Assembly (NCBI RefSeq): GCF_030052815.1
Contig: NC_079493.1
Location: forward strand, 119,251,132 to 119,315,131
DNA from: Hevea brasiliensis
Lineage: Eukaryota > Streptophyta > Magnoliopsida > Malpighiales > Euphorbiaceae
Length of the DNA: 64,000 nt
Direction: 5' to 3'
Made by a program: the position numbers and the translations under genes
The notes under the pieces: generated by a model
The model's database searches: none
What the model saw: the letters and a program-made list of their open reading frames with translations, nothing else
What the model was told of the DNA's origin: nothing
Shown here: in pieces, positions 10,568 through 21,446 of the stretch
How positions within the stretch are numbered: position 1 is the first letter of the stretch
How the letters are laid out: each line of letters starts with the position of its first letter

Positions 10568-11953
10568 ATGGACCCTTCCTCCGCCACTCCTCTCCCCCGC
10601 CAAAATCCGTGGTGGCGCCGCCATGTGCTTCTCAAAACCAGCCTCTCCTCCGAACTCTCTGGAGCAGTGGGTGACCTTGGCACCTTCATCCCTATAGTTC
10701 TCACACTCACTCTGGTTTCCCACCTTGACCTTTCCACCACCCTAATCTTCACCTCCCTTTACAACATTTCCACTGGCCTCCTCTTCGGTGTTCCAATGCC
10801 CGTCCAGCCCATGAAGTCCATCGCCGCCGTTGCCGTCTCTGAGCTCCCCCATCTCACCACAGCCCAGATCGCCACCGCAGGTGCCACCACCGCCGCCACC
10901 CTCCTTATACTCGGTGCCACCGGCCTCATGTCCTTCTTCTACAGCTTCATCCCTCTCCCTGTTGTCCGCGGCGTTCAGCTCTCCCAGGGCCTTTCTTTCG
11001 CCTTTTCTGCCATCAAATACATTCGATACAATCAAGATTTTATCGCTTCCAAATCTACCACTCCTCGGTCTTGGCTTGGTCTTGACGGTCTCATTCTTGC
11101 TATTTCTGCTTTCCTGTTTCTAGTTCTCACCAACGGCTTCGGTGGTGATAATCACACAATCGACGACAATGATAACAATTCGTTGACCCGCCCTCAGCGA
11201 CGGATGAGTAAAAGATTGCGGGTTTTGTCCGCAATTCCTTCTGCTCTTATAGTTTTCTTATTTGGGTTGGTATTATGTTTCTTTCGGGATCCTTCCATCA
11301 TCAATGATCTTAAATTTGGTCCATCAAGAATCCAGCTGCTGAAAATTACATGGGAAGATTGGAAAATCGGTTTCTTGAGAGGGGCAATCCCACAAATCCC
11401 ACTGTCCATATTGAATTCTGTAATTGCAGTGTGTAAACTATCCACTGATTTGTTCCCAGATCACGAATTGTCCGCGACAAAAGTTTCTTTTAGTGTTGGG
11501 GTGATGAATTTGGTTGGTTGCTGGTTTGGGGCCATGCCTGTGTGCCATGGAGCAGGTGGGCTGGCAGGGCAGTACAGGTTTGGTGCCAGGAGTGGTGCGT
11601 CAGTGGTTTTTCTGGGGATAGGAAAGCTAGCGATTGGATTGGTGTTTGGAAACTCTTTTGTGAAGATTTTGAGTCAATTCCCAATTGGAATTCTTGGAGT
11701 GCTCTTGTTGTTTTCAGGGATTGAGCTGGCTATGGCATCTAAAGATATGAACACAAAAGAACAATCTTTTGTGATGTTGGTTTGTGCTGCTGTTTCGTTA
11801 ACTGGGTCTAGCGCTGCATTGGGTTTTGGGTGTGGGATTTTGCTTCATCTGCTGCTAAAATTGAGAAGCATGGAGTGTTCTTGTTTTGGGTTTTCCAGGT
11901 GCAGCTCTAAAACTTCTGCTGATGAGGAATCTGCTCTCATTCCTTCAGATTAG
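10568..11953 (+). CDS. MOT2: Molybdate transporter, MOT2-like (461 aa)
   Basis: Intronless gene for a polytopic membrane protein of the MOT1/SULTR5 family, which moves molybdate; Arabidopsis MOT2 acts at the vacuole membrane. Visible hallmarks are GDLGTFIPIVLTLTL (residues ~35-49), the family motif GVPMPVQPMKSIAAVAVSE (~74-92), VVRGVQLSQGLSFA (~132-145), and MPVCHGAGGLAGQYRFGARS starting at residue 323. About ten hydrophobic segments are present. It lacks the STAS domain of true sulfate transporters, as is normal for this family. A hydrophilic Asp/Asn-rich loop lies near residues 195-215. Detailed similarity is higher to Arabidopsis MOT2 (At1g80310) than to MOT1, for instance the starting SSELSGAVGDLG and the RDPSI..DLKFGPS segment; this is from memory. 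The C-terminal EESALIPSD resembles an acidic dileucine-type sorting signal, which would fit vacuolar targeting (inference). The 5' third has GC-rich codon use (many CC/GC endings), unlike the 3' part. Confidence 0.9.
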   Translation: MDPSSATPLPRQNPWWRRHVLLKTSLSSELSGAVGDLGTFIPIVLTLTLVSHLDLSTTLIFTSLYNISTGLLFGVPMPVQPMKSIAAVAVSELPHLTTAQIATAGATTAATLLILGATGLMSFFYSFIPLPVVRGVQLSQGLSFAFSAIKYIRYNQDFIASKSTTPRSWLGLDGLILAISAFLFLVLTNGFGGDNHTIDDNDNNSLTRPQRRMSKRLRVLSAIPSALIVFLFGLVLCFFRDPSIINDLKFGPSRIQLLKITWEDWKIGFLRGAIPQIPLSILNSVIAVCKLSTDLFPDHELSATKVSFSVGVMNLVGCWFGAMPVCHGAGGLAGQYRFGARSGASVVFLGIGKLAIGLVFGNSFVKILSQFPIGILGVLLLFSGIELAMASKDMNTKEQSFVMLVCAAVSLTGSSAALGFGCGILLHLLLKLRSMECSCFGFSRCSSKTSADEESALIPSD

Positions 11954-14120
11954 AGAATTTTCTAAAGCATTCACCATGAAATGTCCTATTTTAGATGATT
12001 TAGAATCTTGCAAAATATTTGCTGAAATTACAAAGCTATCTAATGATAAAGGCATGAGATGGCTGTGGACAAATAGGGGATCGATTTATGAGAGGAAGAA
12101 AAGTTATTTTCTATTGCAAAACACATTTTATTGAGAAAAATTGTTGTAAAATATGCATATTGAAAATAATTAGAAAGAGAAATTCTTTTTTCGTTGATAG
12201 GACTCGTCCTTGGAGGAGTCTGTTTCTGCTGTCTGGGTTCACTCCATTCCAATTCAGTAACTTTGCCCAGTCACAGGCTCAGTGTTTGGTGCAGTGAACT
12301 CTCAGTTAGGGGACTTCATATTAAGTGCACAATGCTTCCCAATATTTAAAGTTTTTTATAAATTAAATTAAAGTTAGATATTTTATATTATTAGCATTTT
12401 ATTTATTGTTGTTTAAGTTTATATAAAAATTAAAAAATAATAAATTTTAGTTTAAAAATATTAAAATCATTTTCACATTTACAAATATGTAAAACGCTTA
12501 AGATGTATAGTTTTTATTTTTATTTTTATCAATTATTTTTAATATTAATCAAGATTTAAAATCATTTTTAAAATTATAAATATAGGAGAAAATGGCGCCC
12601 AAGATGCGTTATTTTTATTTTTTAAGGCAGAGAAATCTCCGTGGAAATCGGATTAGTTGTTAGATATAATAATTTTATTAGGTTGTGCGTCCTTATCACA
12701 ATAGTTGGTTAGCGTAACGAATACACCCAAAATAAAAAATTATCAAATTTGTCCTTATTGTCCTTCCCACACTTGCATCCAATTACCCACGCGCTATTGG
12801 TATGCATGTTGTGTTGAGTAAATTATTATTTAGTTTATTAATTTTATTAACATTAATAACTTAATTCTCATATTTTAAAAAATATTTAATTTAATTACTC
12901 ATATTTAATTTTATTAATTATTTAGTTTAATTTATATTTTTATTAATTTATTAATTAATTAAGCAATTAAAAGATTGTCAATAAAAAATAAGTGTTTTTT
13001 AGGGTCGTAATTTAGAAAAATTCTTATTTTTAAACTCTATTATTTCAAAAAAAGATAAATTATCTATGACAATAGAATTTAAAAACTAAAATGTTTTAAA
13101 TAATAAAAATTTTGAGATGAAAGGTTATCATTAATAGGAAAAAGTTGAGAAAAATAGATAAAAGGACGAAAATATATAACAAAATTGAAATTTAGTGGCT
13201 AATTAATATATATATTTTTAAATATAGTGATGAAATTATTAATTTTATAATAATAGAGAAATTAAATAATAATTTTTTATTAATTTCATATGTTATATTT
13301 TTATCAAAATTAATTTTGAAAAATTTAGGCCACAAAAAATAGAGGTTTTCTAGTAAGTGGTAAGATAATTATTGCTTGATAGTTTGAGCTTTTATAATTT
13401 TTATTATTTTCCCAATCACATGTATGAGGCAAACAATGACAAAATTGATTTTATTGTAATATATAAACAGGGAAATTTATCATTTGTTTTTGAATTTTTT
13501 TTTTATTAACTTATATTATATTATTTTTAATAGAATGAATAAAATTAATCTATATTGGACATAACGTCGTTAGGTTTAATAATAGAAAATTATTTTTAAT
13601 TTTGACGCATGATAGTGAGATAATTTTTTGAAAATAAAAATTAATAAAAAGAAATAAACTGCGTTCTGTTTTATTTTAACAAATTTTTTAAAAATATAAA
13701 TTCTAATTTTAATGCAATTAAAATTAATTTTAATCAAATTAATAAAATTTTAAATAAATTTTATAAAATTAATACGAGAAAATACTTAAGACTAAATTAC
13801 CCCAGCACCTACTTTTTCTTTTTAATTTTCTTACATGTTCATATTTCTGGTCATTAGGACCCATTTAGCACTGCCTCCATTAGGAAAAATTATGTAATAA
13901 AACCGATTTATATATAATAATTTTATATAAATCAATTTTATTACAATTATTAATTGTGAAGTCTTATATAAAATTTATTATGGTCAATAATTGTTATTAG
14001 ACCATTATATGTTCAATGATTGCACTAAATAAGTGGATATGCAGCTCTTGAATTTGAAATACTCAATTTAATTGATTATTTTCATAATGTTAATTTTCTT
14101 TTCTTAGAAAAATTAAAATT
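11954..14120. other. AT-rich intergenic spacer
   Basis: The 3' flank of the transporter gene is followed by very AT-rich DNA with poly-A/T runs. No coding sequence or clear element was found. Confidence 0.5.
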
Positions 14121-14127
14121 TACTTAC

Positions 14128-14443
14128 ACTCTATTTATTTTGTGAAATTTTTTAGTGTTTAAAATACTTAAGAAAATAGATTAATAAAAATTATTTTTCT
14201 CATAAAAAAGAAAATTAAACTATTTTTAAAGAAAATAATTTTTTTAAGTGAGGAAGTTATTTTTTTTATTTTAATAGTCTTATTAAAAATGTAAAAAAAC
14301 ACACACACATATATATATATATATAAACACATATTAATAATTTAACATTTTAACTAAATATTAAAAAATATTTTCATGAAAAATATTTTTTTAAAAACAT
14401 ATTTTTTATATATAAATTATTTTTCACAAAACAAACAAAATCT
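14128..14443. mobile_element. Candidate short inverted-repeat transposon (hAT-like MITE)
   Basis: The left end reads 'ctctatttattttgtgaaat' and the right end 'tttttcacaaaacaaacaaa'. The latter, reverse-complemented, matches the left end with a few differences, giving an imperfect terminal inverted repeat of about 20 bp around an AT-rich core of about 300 bp. Ends of this style are common in plant hAT-type miniature elements. No clean 8-bp target duplication was found, so the call is tentative. Confidence 0.4.
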
Positions 14444-15183
14444 TAATTTTATAATATTTATATCTTGATTTAGAAATTTTTCATAAATGTTGTTGAATTA
14501 TTTTTATTAATAAAATTATTTGATTTTATTCATGAGTATTTACTATTTAAGGTGTCCATTAATTGTAAGTGTTTATATTCATAATCTTTTATTGATAGAA
14601 GGTATTTTGATTTTTTTTTAATTTTTTTAGAATTATTAGGATTGAACCTTATGTGAATAAAAATATAGGTCATCAATAATCAATTATAATATATTAAAAT
14701 TATATTTGAGTTATATTATTTTAAATATTTTATCTTAAATAATTAAAAAAATTTTTAGTTACGAAATTATACTAAATATATAATATATGAAATTCAATTA
14801 AATTTTATATTAAATTAACATAAAATTTATTTTAAACAAAATTTAATTATAATTCACTTGAACTAAAAAATTATAAATATAAATTAATAAAATAAAATTA
14901 TAAAACTCGAAAAAAAAAAATTAGGAATATAATGACATTTTATTTCCATTTTTTAGTTTTATTTGTGACAACGCTGTTCACGCTCATTGTACAGCGCGTA
15001 GCATAAATAAAACAATGGTCGACGATCCAAGACGATAACACACAAGCAGTTACTGTTAAACCAAAAACCACAGCGAACTACTTCAACTTCTTTCTCAATC
15101 TAGATCTTCCCAAATTTCGGACACAGGGATTCTGCTTCATAAATATTCTGGCAAGAAGTCGCAATTTACGATCCATATTTCAG
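14444..15183 (+). promoter_or_regulatory. Upstream region and 5' leader of the DUF2921 gene
   Basis: AT-rich DNA up to about 14,960 gives way to a leader-like stretch with balanced composition from about 14,970. A TATA-like 'gcataaataaaac' lies at about 15,002, so transcription could begin near 15,035. A probable 5'UTR intron runs from the GT at 15184 to the AG at 15452, twelve bases before the start codon. Confidence 0.45.
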
Positions 15184-15463
15184 GTCAGTTTCCTTCTATA
15201 ATTTGGAAAGTAGATTCAGCCACAGCAGACATTGCATTACGCCAGTGAAACTGCGAGCTTTAATTTGATCCTCTTGTTCTATTCTTTGCTTGTTGAGCTA
15301 TGTAGCTTACTTCATAGTAAAGCTTTGTAGGTAAGCATTAAAGTTACGATTTTCACTTATCAATTTGTATTTGAGCAATTGGGTGTTCAAGTTTTGTGAT
15401 TTTTAGCTTGTGGGTAGCTGGGATATCTTGATTTAAGTGATTAGATTTGTAGGAGTTTTGACA

Positions 15464-18400
15464 ATGAGGAGTGTGTCTGTTCTTGTTCTCTTTTTGTTTT
15501 TGTGTGGGTTTTTGTTATTTGGGTTTACAAACTCGTTTCTCCAAGGAGATCTTGTTAAGGCTAGAGCTGAATACACTGCGACCCCTAGTTATGACAGAAT
15601 TGATGAAGTGAAGAAACATTGTGCTTTTGTTCTGTCTTCTGCTACTGCATTGAAACCTGAAGATAATAGAGTTTACACTATCAAAGAAGACATCTTTTTT
15701 GTGAATGGGGATTGGAGGCAGGACGCTGGTAAAGCCCCAATAATTCCATATGTTGATAGAGAGTCTTATAGAAGTAACTCATCGGATGTTCAGAAGCCAC
15801 TGAACTTGGTTTCTTTCTGGGTCACTGATGTTGATCATGCCAGTCGATCTAAAAAATCAATTAGTGTTAATGGGTTCTTGGTTATGGGAATAACACTAGA
15901 TTCATTTGGGGATAGACCATATGAGGGTAGTCCTCAGTTTCAGATGTGGCCTGGTCATACCCAGCTTTCAATTGCGTTTCAAGGAGTGTACACTGAGTCT
16001 AAGAAGAATGGGGGTGAAAGTGTCATGTGTTTGTTGGGAAGTACAATGTTGCCTTCTCGAGAGTCTGAATCGAGTGATCCATGGGAATGGGTGAAGGATT
16101 CGAATTACAACCAGCCACCTCTTCTACAAGATGATCAAATTCTGCTTGTTCTTCATTATCCAATAAGTTTTACATTGACCAATAGGGTAATCAAAGGAGA
16201 GATGAGAAGTTTAAACTCAAAATCAAATCTCAAGTACTTTGATGGAGTCCACATTTTATCTCAGTTGTCAAAGTTATCAAACTATGAATTTGGTTCTGAA
16301 AAATTTGTTTCAAAAGCTTGTGAACCATATCCATATGAAGATAGTGTGGCAAATGGTGGCATTGATATCTACAAAGGAACAGGATTTTGTGAAATTCTAG
16401 GGCAAATTACTGGAGAAGGAGCAGGGCCTTTCACAATTGTGCCCCATTGGAGGTGCAATGGCACAGATGATTTTTGCAGTAAGTTGGGTCCTTTTGTGTC
16501 TGATAAAGAAATTAAGGCAACAGATGGGAGTTTTAAAGGTGTAGAACTCTCTATGCAGAATGTCAAGTGTGAGCAGATGCCTGCACAAGGAAATGTCAGT
16601 TCTGCAAGGGTTGCTGCTGTCTTTCGAGCTGTCCCTCCCGTGGAGAATCAGTACATTATGGCAATGAGATCTGGGCCAAGCAACATGACTGTTGCTGCTG
16701 AAGGAATTTGGAAATCTTCCAGTGGACAGCTTTGCATGGTTGGTTGCCTTGGATTAGTTGATACAGATGGAAGTAGCTGTAATTCTCGCGTCTGTTTATA
16801 CATTCCTATGTCATTTTCCATAAAGCAACGAAGCATAATTATTGGGAGTTTTTCCAGCACTAGTAAAATTAATGCCTCGTATTTCCCTTTATCATTTGAG
16901 AAACTAGTGCGACCCACAGAGCTGTGGAATTATTTCAGAAACTCACGTCCATACTACAGTTATTCAAAGATAGAGAAAGCTGCTATTATCCTGGAAAAAA
17001 ATCAGCCCTTCAGTTTTCAGGCTGTCTTTAAGAAATCATTGTTACAGTTCCCAAAACTAGAAGACACTGAGGCATACATAACCAGTCTCTCTCTTCTTGC
17101 AGAGGACCTGACCCTTCACACCTCTGCGTTTCCTGATCCATTTTCTGGTTCTCAGCCCACAAGAACTGATTTTCAGATGGAGATTCTCTCACTCGGCCCC
17201 TTGTTTGGGCGATATTGGTCTTCACACAATATTTCGTCTGCAGATGGGGAGACTCCGTACCATGGTAAAGCTGAATACACTGAAAAGCAGCTCCTTATGA
17301 ATGTATCTGCTCAAATCGCACTTAATGGAGATGCTTATGGCAATTTTTCTGTGCTTTTTCTTGAAGGCCTTTATGACCTTCATGTTGGCAAGATGTATCT
17401 AGTTGGCTGCAGGGACGTTCGAGCCTCATGGAACATTTTATTTGACAGCATGGATCTTGAAGCAGGTTTGGATTGCTTAATTGAAGTGGTTGTCTCTTAT
17501 CCACCCACTACATCTCGGTGGTTAGTAAATCCAACTGCTAGAATTTCCATATCCAGCCAACGCAATGGTGATGATCCCCTCCATTTTAGTACAGTTAGGC
17601 TTCAAACTCTACCCATTATGTATCGGAGGCAAAGAGAAGACATTCTATCTCGCAGGGGGGTTGAGGGAATCCTCCGAATTTTGACACTTTCATTTGCAAT
17701 TGCCTGCATTTTAAGCCAGCTATTCTACATAAAGCAGGATGCAGATTCTGTTCCTTTCATTTCTCTTGTGATGCTTGGTGTTCAGGCACTTGGGTATAGC
17801 CTTCCACTGATTACAGGTGCAGAAGCTCTCTTCAAGAGGATGTCATCTGAATCTTATGAAACATCATCATATGATCTTGAGAAGAATCAGTGGGTGCATG
17901 TGATTGATTATACAGTGAAGCTTCTTGTCATGGTTTCATTTCTGCTAACTCTAAGACTTTGTCAGAAGGTGTGGAAATCTCGTATCAGGTTACTTGCAAG
18001 AACTCCTCATGAGCCACATCGTGTCCCAAATGACAAGCGGGTATTCCTTGCCATATTGACCATACATGTAACTGGGTATGTAATTGTTCTCATCATTCAT
18101 AGTTTTAAAACGAGCCGGAAGCCTTTCCGAATGGAGAAATATATTGATTCAGCTGGTAATTCCCGTACATTGCAAGAATGGGAAACTGAACTTGAGGAGT
18201 ATGTGGGTCTTGTGCAAGACTTTTTCTTGCTGCCACAAGTCATTGGAAATATTATGTGGCAAATTGATTGTAAGCCTTTGAAGGAACTCTATTTCATGGG
18301 GATTACATTTGTCAGACTTCTTCCTCACGTCTATGATTACATAAGAGCTCCTATTCCCAATCCATACTTTGCTGATGAATATGAATTTGTGAACCCAAAT

Positions 18401-18652
18401 GTGGACTTTTACTCTAAGTTTGGAGACATTGCCATACCCACCACTGCAATTCTCCTGGCAGTTGCAGTCTATATTCAGCAGAGATGGAATTATGAGAAGC
18501 TTAGCCAGTCTCTCACCATTGGACAGCGTAGGCTGCTTCCTATGAGTTCCAGAATGTATCAGAGGTTGCCTTCAAAGTCATCTGAAGCAGAACTTGTTTC
18601 TGGTGTCAATGGAGATGCTGTTCTTGATTCGGAACATGACAATGAAGAATAG
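15464..18652 (+). CDS. DUF2921-family integral membrane protein (1062 aa)
   Basis: The coding region is a single exon. The ATG at 15464 was chosen because it opens directly into a signal-peptide-like run (SVLVLFLFLCGFLLFGF) and follows a likely 5'UTR splice acceptor. Residues ~30-720 form a large, presumably lumenal or extracellular region with many cysteines and N-glycosylation sequons, arranged as repeated DUF2921 lobes (e.g. GESVMCLLG and GQLCMVGCLG motifs). From ~735 there are six or seven hydrophobic segments (RILTLSFAIACILSQLFYI, LLVMVSFLLTLRLC, ILTIHVTGYVIVLIIH, AIPTTAILLAVAVYIQQ). The tail is short, hydrophilic and acidic. Length and order match Arabidopsis At1g52780 (about 1059 aa, from memory), annotated as DUF2921. 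Related DUF2921 proteins FLY1 and FLY2 carry a C-terminal RING domain; none is seen here. The molecular role is unknown. Confidence 0.88.
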   Translation: MRSVSVLVLFLFLCGFLLFGFTNSFLQGDLVKARAEYTATPSYDRIDEVKKHCAFVLSSATALKPEDNRVYTIKEDIFFVNGDWRQDAGKAPIIPYVDRESYRSNSSDVQKPLNLVSFWVTDVDHASRSKKSISVNGFLVMGITLDSFGDRPYEGSPQFQMWPGHTQLSIAFQGVYTESKKNGGESVMCLLGSTMLPSRESESSDPWEWVKDSNYNQPPLLQDDQILLVLHYPISFTLTNRVIKGEMRSLNSKSNLKYFDGVHILSQLSKLSNYEFGSEKFVSKACEPYPYEDSVANGGIDIYKGTGFCEILGQITGEGAGPFTIVPHWRCNGTDDFCSKLGPFVSDKEIKATDGSFKGVELSMQNVKCEQMPAQGNVSSARVAAVFRAVPPVENQYIMAMRSGPSNMTVAAEGIWKSSSGQLCMVGCLGLVDTDGSSCNSRVCLYIPMSFSIKQRSIIIGSFSSTSKINASYFPLSFEKLVRPTELWNYFRNSRPYYSYSKIEKAAIILEKNQPFSFQAVFKKSLLQFPKLEDTEAYITSLSLLAEDLTLHTSAFPDPFSGSQPTRTDFQMEILSLGPLFGRYWSSHNISSADGETPYHGKAEYTEKQLLMNVSAQIALNGDAYGNFSVLFLEGLYDLHVGKMYLVGCRDVRASWNILFDSMDLEAGLDCLIEVVVSYPPTTSRWLVNPTARISISSQRNGDDPLHFSTVRLQTLPIMYRRQREDILSRRGVEGILRILTLSFAIACILSQLFYIKQDADSVPFISLVMLGVQALGYSLPLITGAEALFKRMSSESYETSSYDLEKNQWVHVIDYTVKLLVMVSFLLTLRLCQKVWKSRIRLLARTPHEPHRVPNDKRVFLAILTIHVTGYVIVLIIHSFKTSRKPFRMEKYIDSAGNSRTLQEWETELEEYVGLVQDFFLLPQVIGNIMWQIDCKPLKELYFMGITFVRLLPHVYDYIRAPIPNPYFADEYEFVNPNVDFYSKFGDIAIPTTAILLAVAVYIQQRWNYEKLSQSLTIGQRRLLPMSSRMYQRLPSKSSEAELVSGVNGDAVLDSEHDNEE

Positions 18653-19136
18653 TTTAACAAATCCTTTTACAAATAACTGACAGGAAAAGTCTGTAAACTT
18701 CACTGATGTAAGAGATAATTGTGTTAAAATATCGAGTAAAAGAGGCTTGTTTCCATCTTGATTTTCCTCATAAATGTTTGCTTGTGAATTATTTTTCTGA
18801 AAACTCATGCTCGTAAACTTCAATGAGATATAGCTTGAAAGACGTCTCTTGAGTTTAACTCGAGAAATTCCCAGGTTGGTGCAGTTCAAAGATGGTGCAT
18901 GTGCATCCTTGAATGAAGATTTTATATTTTGCAGAGAACTGATCCATGTATACATTGGTGTTTCGCACTAGATTTGTTTATTTCATGTGTTTGAGATCTT
19001 ATATATTTTCTACTAGGTGAATGGTAATTTCCCCCTTTTTAAGTCATGTCAAAATCACTAGTAGGTATTAGACGGTAGCCGTGCTCCTGCTTCAAAAGAC
19101 ATCCAATTCCCGACAAGGTACCTTCACCCAATTGAT
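18653..19136. other. 3' flank of the DUF2921 gene
   Basis: Probable 3'UTR and downstream spacer. A minus-strand open frame (18578-18955) overlaps the gene end and shows no domain. Confidence 0.45.
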
Positions 19137-19953
19137 GGGACTTTTTGACAAAAAAGGTATAATAAAAAATATAAAATATTAAAAAAGAGTGAGTTTGAAA
19201 TTAATTATTAAAAAGGAATGAATTATGCTGAGTTGGATGAGGTGTGTGCGGAACGCTAACTATAATAGCGTTTTTAAGGTCCGAATGCTATAAAAAATTA
19301 ATTAAAAAAGTTTAAAGGTTGGACCTACTCATAGTAGCGTCCAACCTTTTTTTTTTAATTTTTAATAATTTTATTTTATATTTTAAATAAAATATAAATA
19401 TTATTTTAATAAATAAAATTATAATATGTAATATTATAAATTATAATATTTTTATTATAAATATTATTTTTTAATTTAAAATTAAATTAAAATTTAATAA
19501 AATAAAAAATTAAAATTAAAAAATAAATAATTAAAAAAATTTAAGAAAAGTTAGACGCCTAACTTTTTTTTAAATTTTTAATTATTTTATTTTATATTTT
19601 AAATAAATTAAAAATATTATTTTAATAAATAAAATTATAATATATAATATTATATATTATAATATTTTTATTATAAATATTATTTTTTAATTTAAAATTA
19701 AATTAAAATTTAATAAAATAAAATAAAAAAATTAAAATTAAAAAATAAATAATTAAAAAAATTTAAGAAAAATTAGACGCTACTTATAATAACGTTCAAC
19801 TTTTCTTTAAATTTTTAATTATTTTATTTTATATTTAAATAAATTAAAAATATTATTTTAATAAATAATTAATATTATTTTATTAATTTTAAACTCATCA
19901 TTTTTTCATATTTTGTATTTTTAATTACACCTTTTTTTTTGTCATTTGCCCCG
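19137..19953. mobile_element. Inverted-repeat transposon (about 0.82 kb) with internal tandem repeats
   Basis: The left end 'gggactttttgacaaaaaag' and the reverse-complemented right end 'ggggcaaatgacaaaaaaaa' pair as terminal inverted repeats. Similarity extends for about 60-70 bp on each side, including a shared 'gagttt' block. The element is flanked by ATTGAT at 19131-19136 and 19954-19959, a probable target duplication. Inside, a very AT-rich unit of about 218-237 bp is repeated about 2.3 times, each unit bounded by a short GC-containing tag of the type 'gcgtccaac'/'cgcctaac'/'cgttcaac' (ends at about 19345, 19563, 19800). No coding capacity is present, so it would be non-autonomous; GGG-type ends suggest a Mutator-like origin, which is not proven. 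Confidence 0.65.
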
Positions 19954-20683
19954 ATTGATGGCTTGCTTAAGGAAACAACATTGGTCATACTGGCGCAACA
20001 AGTCAACTGCTGCTTTCAGGTTTCTGTTTACAGTTGTCATTGCTCTTGCTGTTTGGTACGTTGTTCTGGGAACTTGCTGTTTCCAATTTCGGCTGCAGGT
20101 TGTTATTGAGTCCCCATGAAGTTCTGTACAACCAGTGGCTTACGGTGTCGTAGTTTATGATATGATGGGATTTGAATGGACTGGTGTTAAATTCTTTTGG
20201 TACATATTCTATATGTTCTTCGCATTATTATGGCATGATGGTTGTAGACTTATAGCTATTACACGTTTGTACCTATGATTATTGAAAAAAAAAACACACG
20301 GAACCCTTCCAGTCCTTGGACTATAACTCCTATTAATTAACATATGAATTATGCAAAGTCTGCAAATAATTAAGATTTAGTGGTCTTATTTATCATAAAC
20401 ACTTGTCATTAATTAACATTCGCCATTAATCGTCACTCTGATTATCCAGGACCAGATCATGACCCCCTCAACAATTACTATTATTAATACCAAATAACAA
20501 AAGAAAAAAGGGTTTAATAAAAAGTGTTTCTGATATGTAAACATAATAACCTAATTATAATATTGAATCAACTTAATTAATTAATTATAGACAAAATTGG
20601 ATTATCATCATGCCAGTTCACAAGCCAATAGGATCCTGTAAATTTTATAATATTAAGTGACACAAAGGGAAGAAAAAAAAATC
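19954..20683. other. 5' flank of dioxygenase copy A
   Basis: Spacer and probable former promoter of copy A. It contains several runs of ATTAATTAAT. No other gene was recognised. Confidence 0.4.
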
Positions 20684-21153
20684 ATGGGTTCTGCACCTGC
20701 ACCAAAGCTTCCTGTCCTGGACTTCACTCAAGAAACTTTGAAGCCTGGCGCAAGTTGTTGGCTCAAAGCCTGTACTGATGTTAGGCGAGCACTTGAAGAG
20801 TATGGCTGTTTTAGAGTAGAATACAAGAAACTATCTCCACAGCTTCGCAACGAGGTCTTTGGTGTCCTGAAGGAATTGTTTGATCTTCACACTGAAACTA
20901 AAATGCAAAATATATATCAGATACCCTTAAATGGTTATGTCGGGACAGATGCCTAAACTCCCTCTCCATGGGCATTGACAATGCAGCATCTCTACAGGCA
21001 ACTCTAAATTTCACAAATCTTATGTGGCTTAATGGAAATGATCGCATCTGGTACTAATTAAACTGCTACTTCCATATATATATATATATTTCTTAAGTTT
21101 GTACAGTTTGATTCATGGTTTTTTATTACTTTTTTTTTTTTGATTTTTGGGCT

Positions 21154-21380
21154 TGTTAGTAGTTTGATTCAGTCAATAAAGACCTATTCTACAGGAGATA
21201 TTTACTGCTGCTAGAAGTTAGGAAAGTTTTTTTTATTTCTATTTCTGCTGTAATCTTTAGCATATTTTACGATGATTCTGTTTTATGTGAAGGCTATATA
21301 ATGCCTAACTATTGCACTAATAGGCGATCACTTTGAAATCCAATTGCTCTGGTTTATTATTTCTCTTGTGAACCTTTACA
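21154..21380 (+). repeat. 5' LTR of the copy-A Copia element
   Basis: A 227-bp terminal repeat beginning TGTTAG and ending TTTACA. It contains 'gctatataatgcc', the probable TATA box of the LTR promoter, near 21,293. Confidence 0.95.
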
Positions 21381-21381
21381 A

Positions 21382-21396
21382 TTGGTATCAGAGCCC
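21382..21396 (+). other. Primer binding site, tRNA-iMet type
   Basis: The sequence 'ttggtatcagagcccc' directly follows the 5' LTR. Its TGGTATCAGAGC core is complementary to the 3' end of plant initiator tRNA-Met, the standard minus-strand primer for Copia elements. Confidence 0.9.
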
Positions 21397-21446
21397 CACT
21401 GGCCCTGAGGGAATAACAAATCTTTGAGTGATCAAACACAGCAAGA

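Noticed and set aside
11886..12297. Short open frames after the transporter gene
   Set aside because: They overlap the 3' end or 3'UTR and have no domain.
15437..15463. Nine extra codons before the DUF2921 start
   Set aside because: They begin with GTG, not ATG, and include a likely splice acceptor at 15451-15452; the ATG at 15464 leads straight into the signal peptide.
21382..21396. tRNA-Met-like sequences at Copia elements as possible tRNA genes
   Set aside because: Only the 12-13 bases complementary to the tRNA 3' end are present; they are primer sites.
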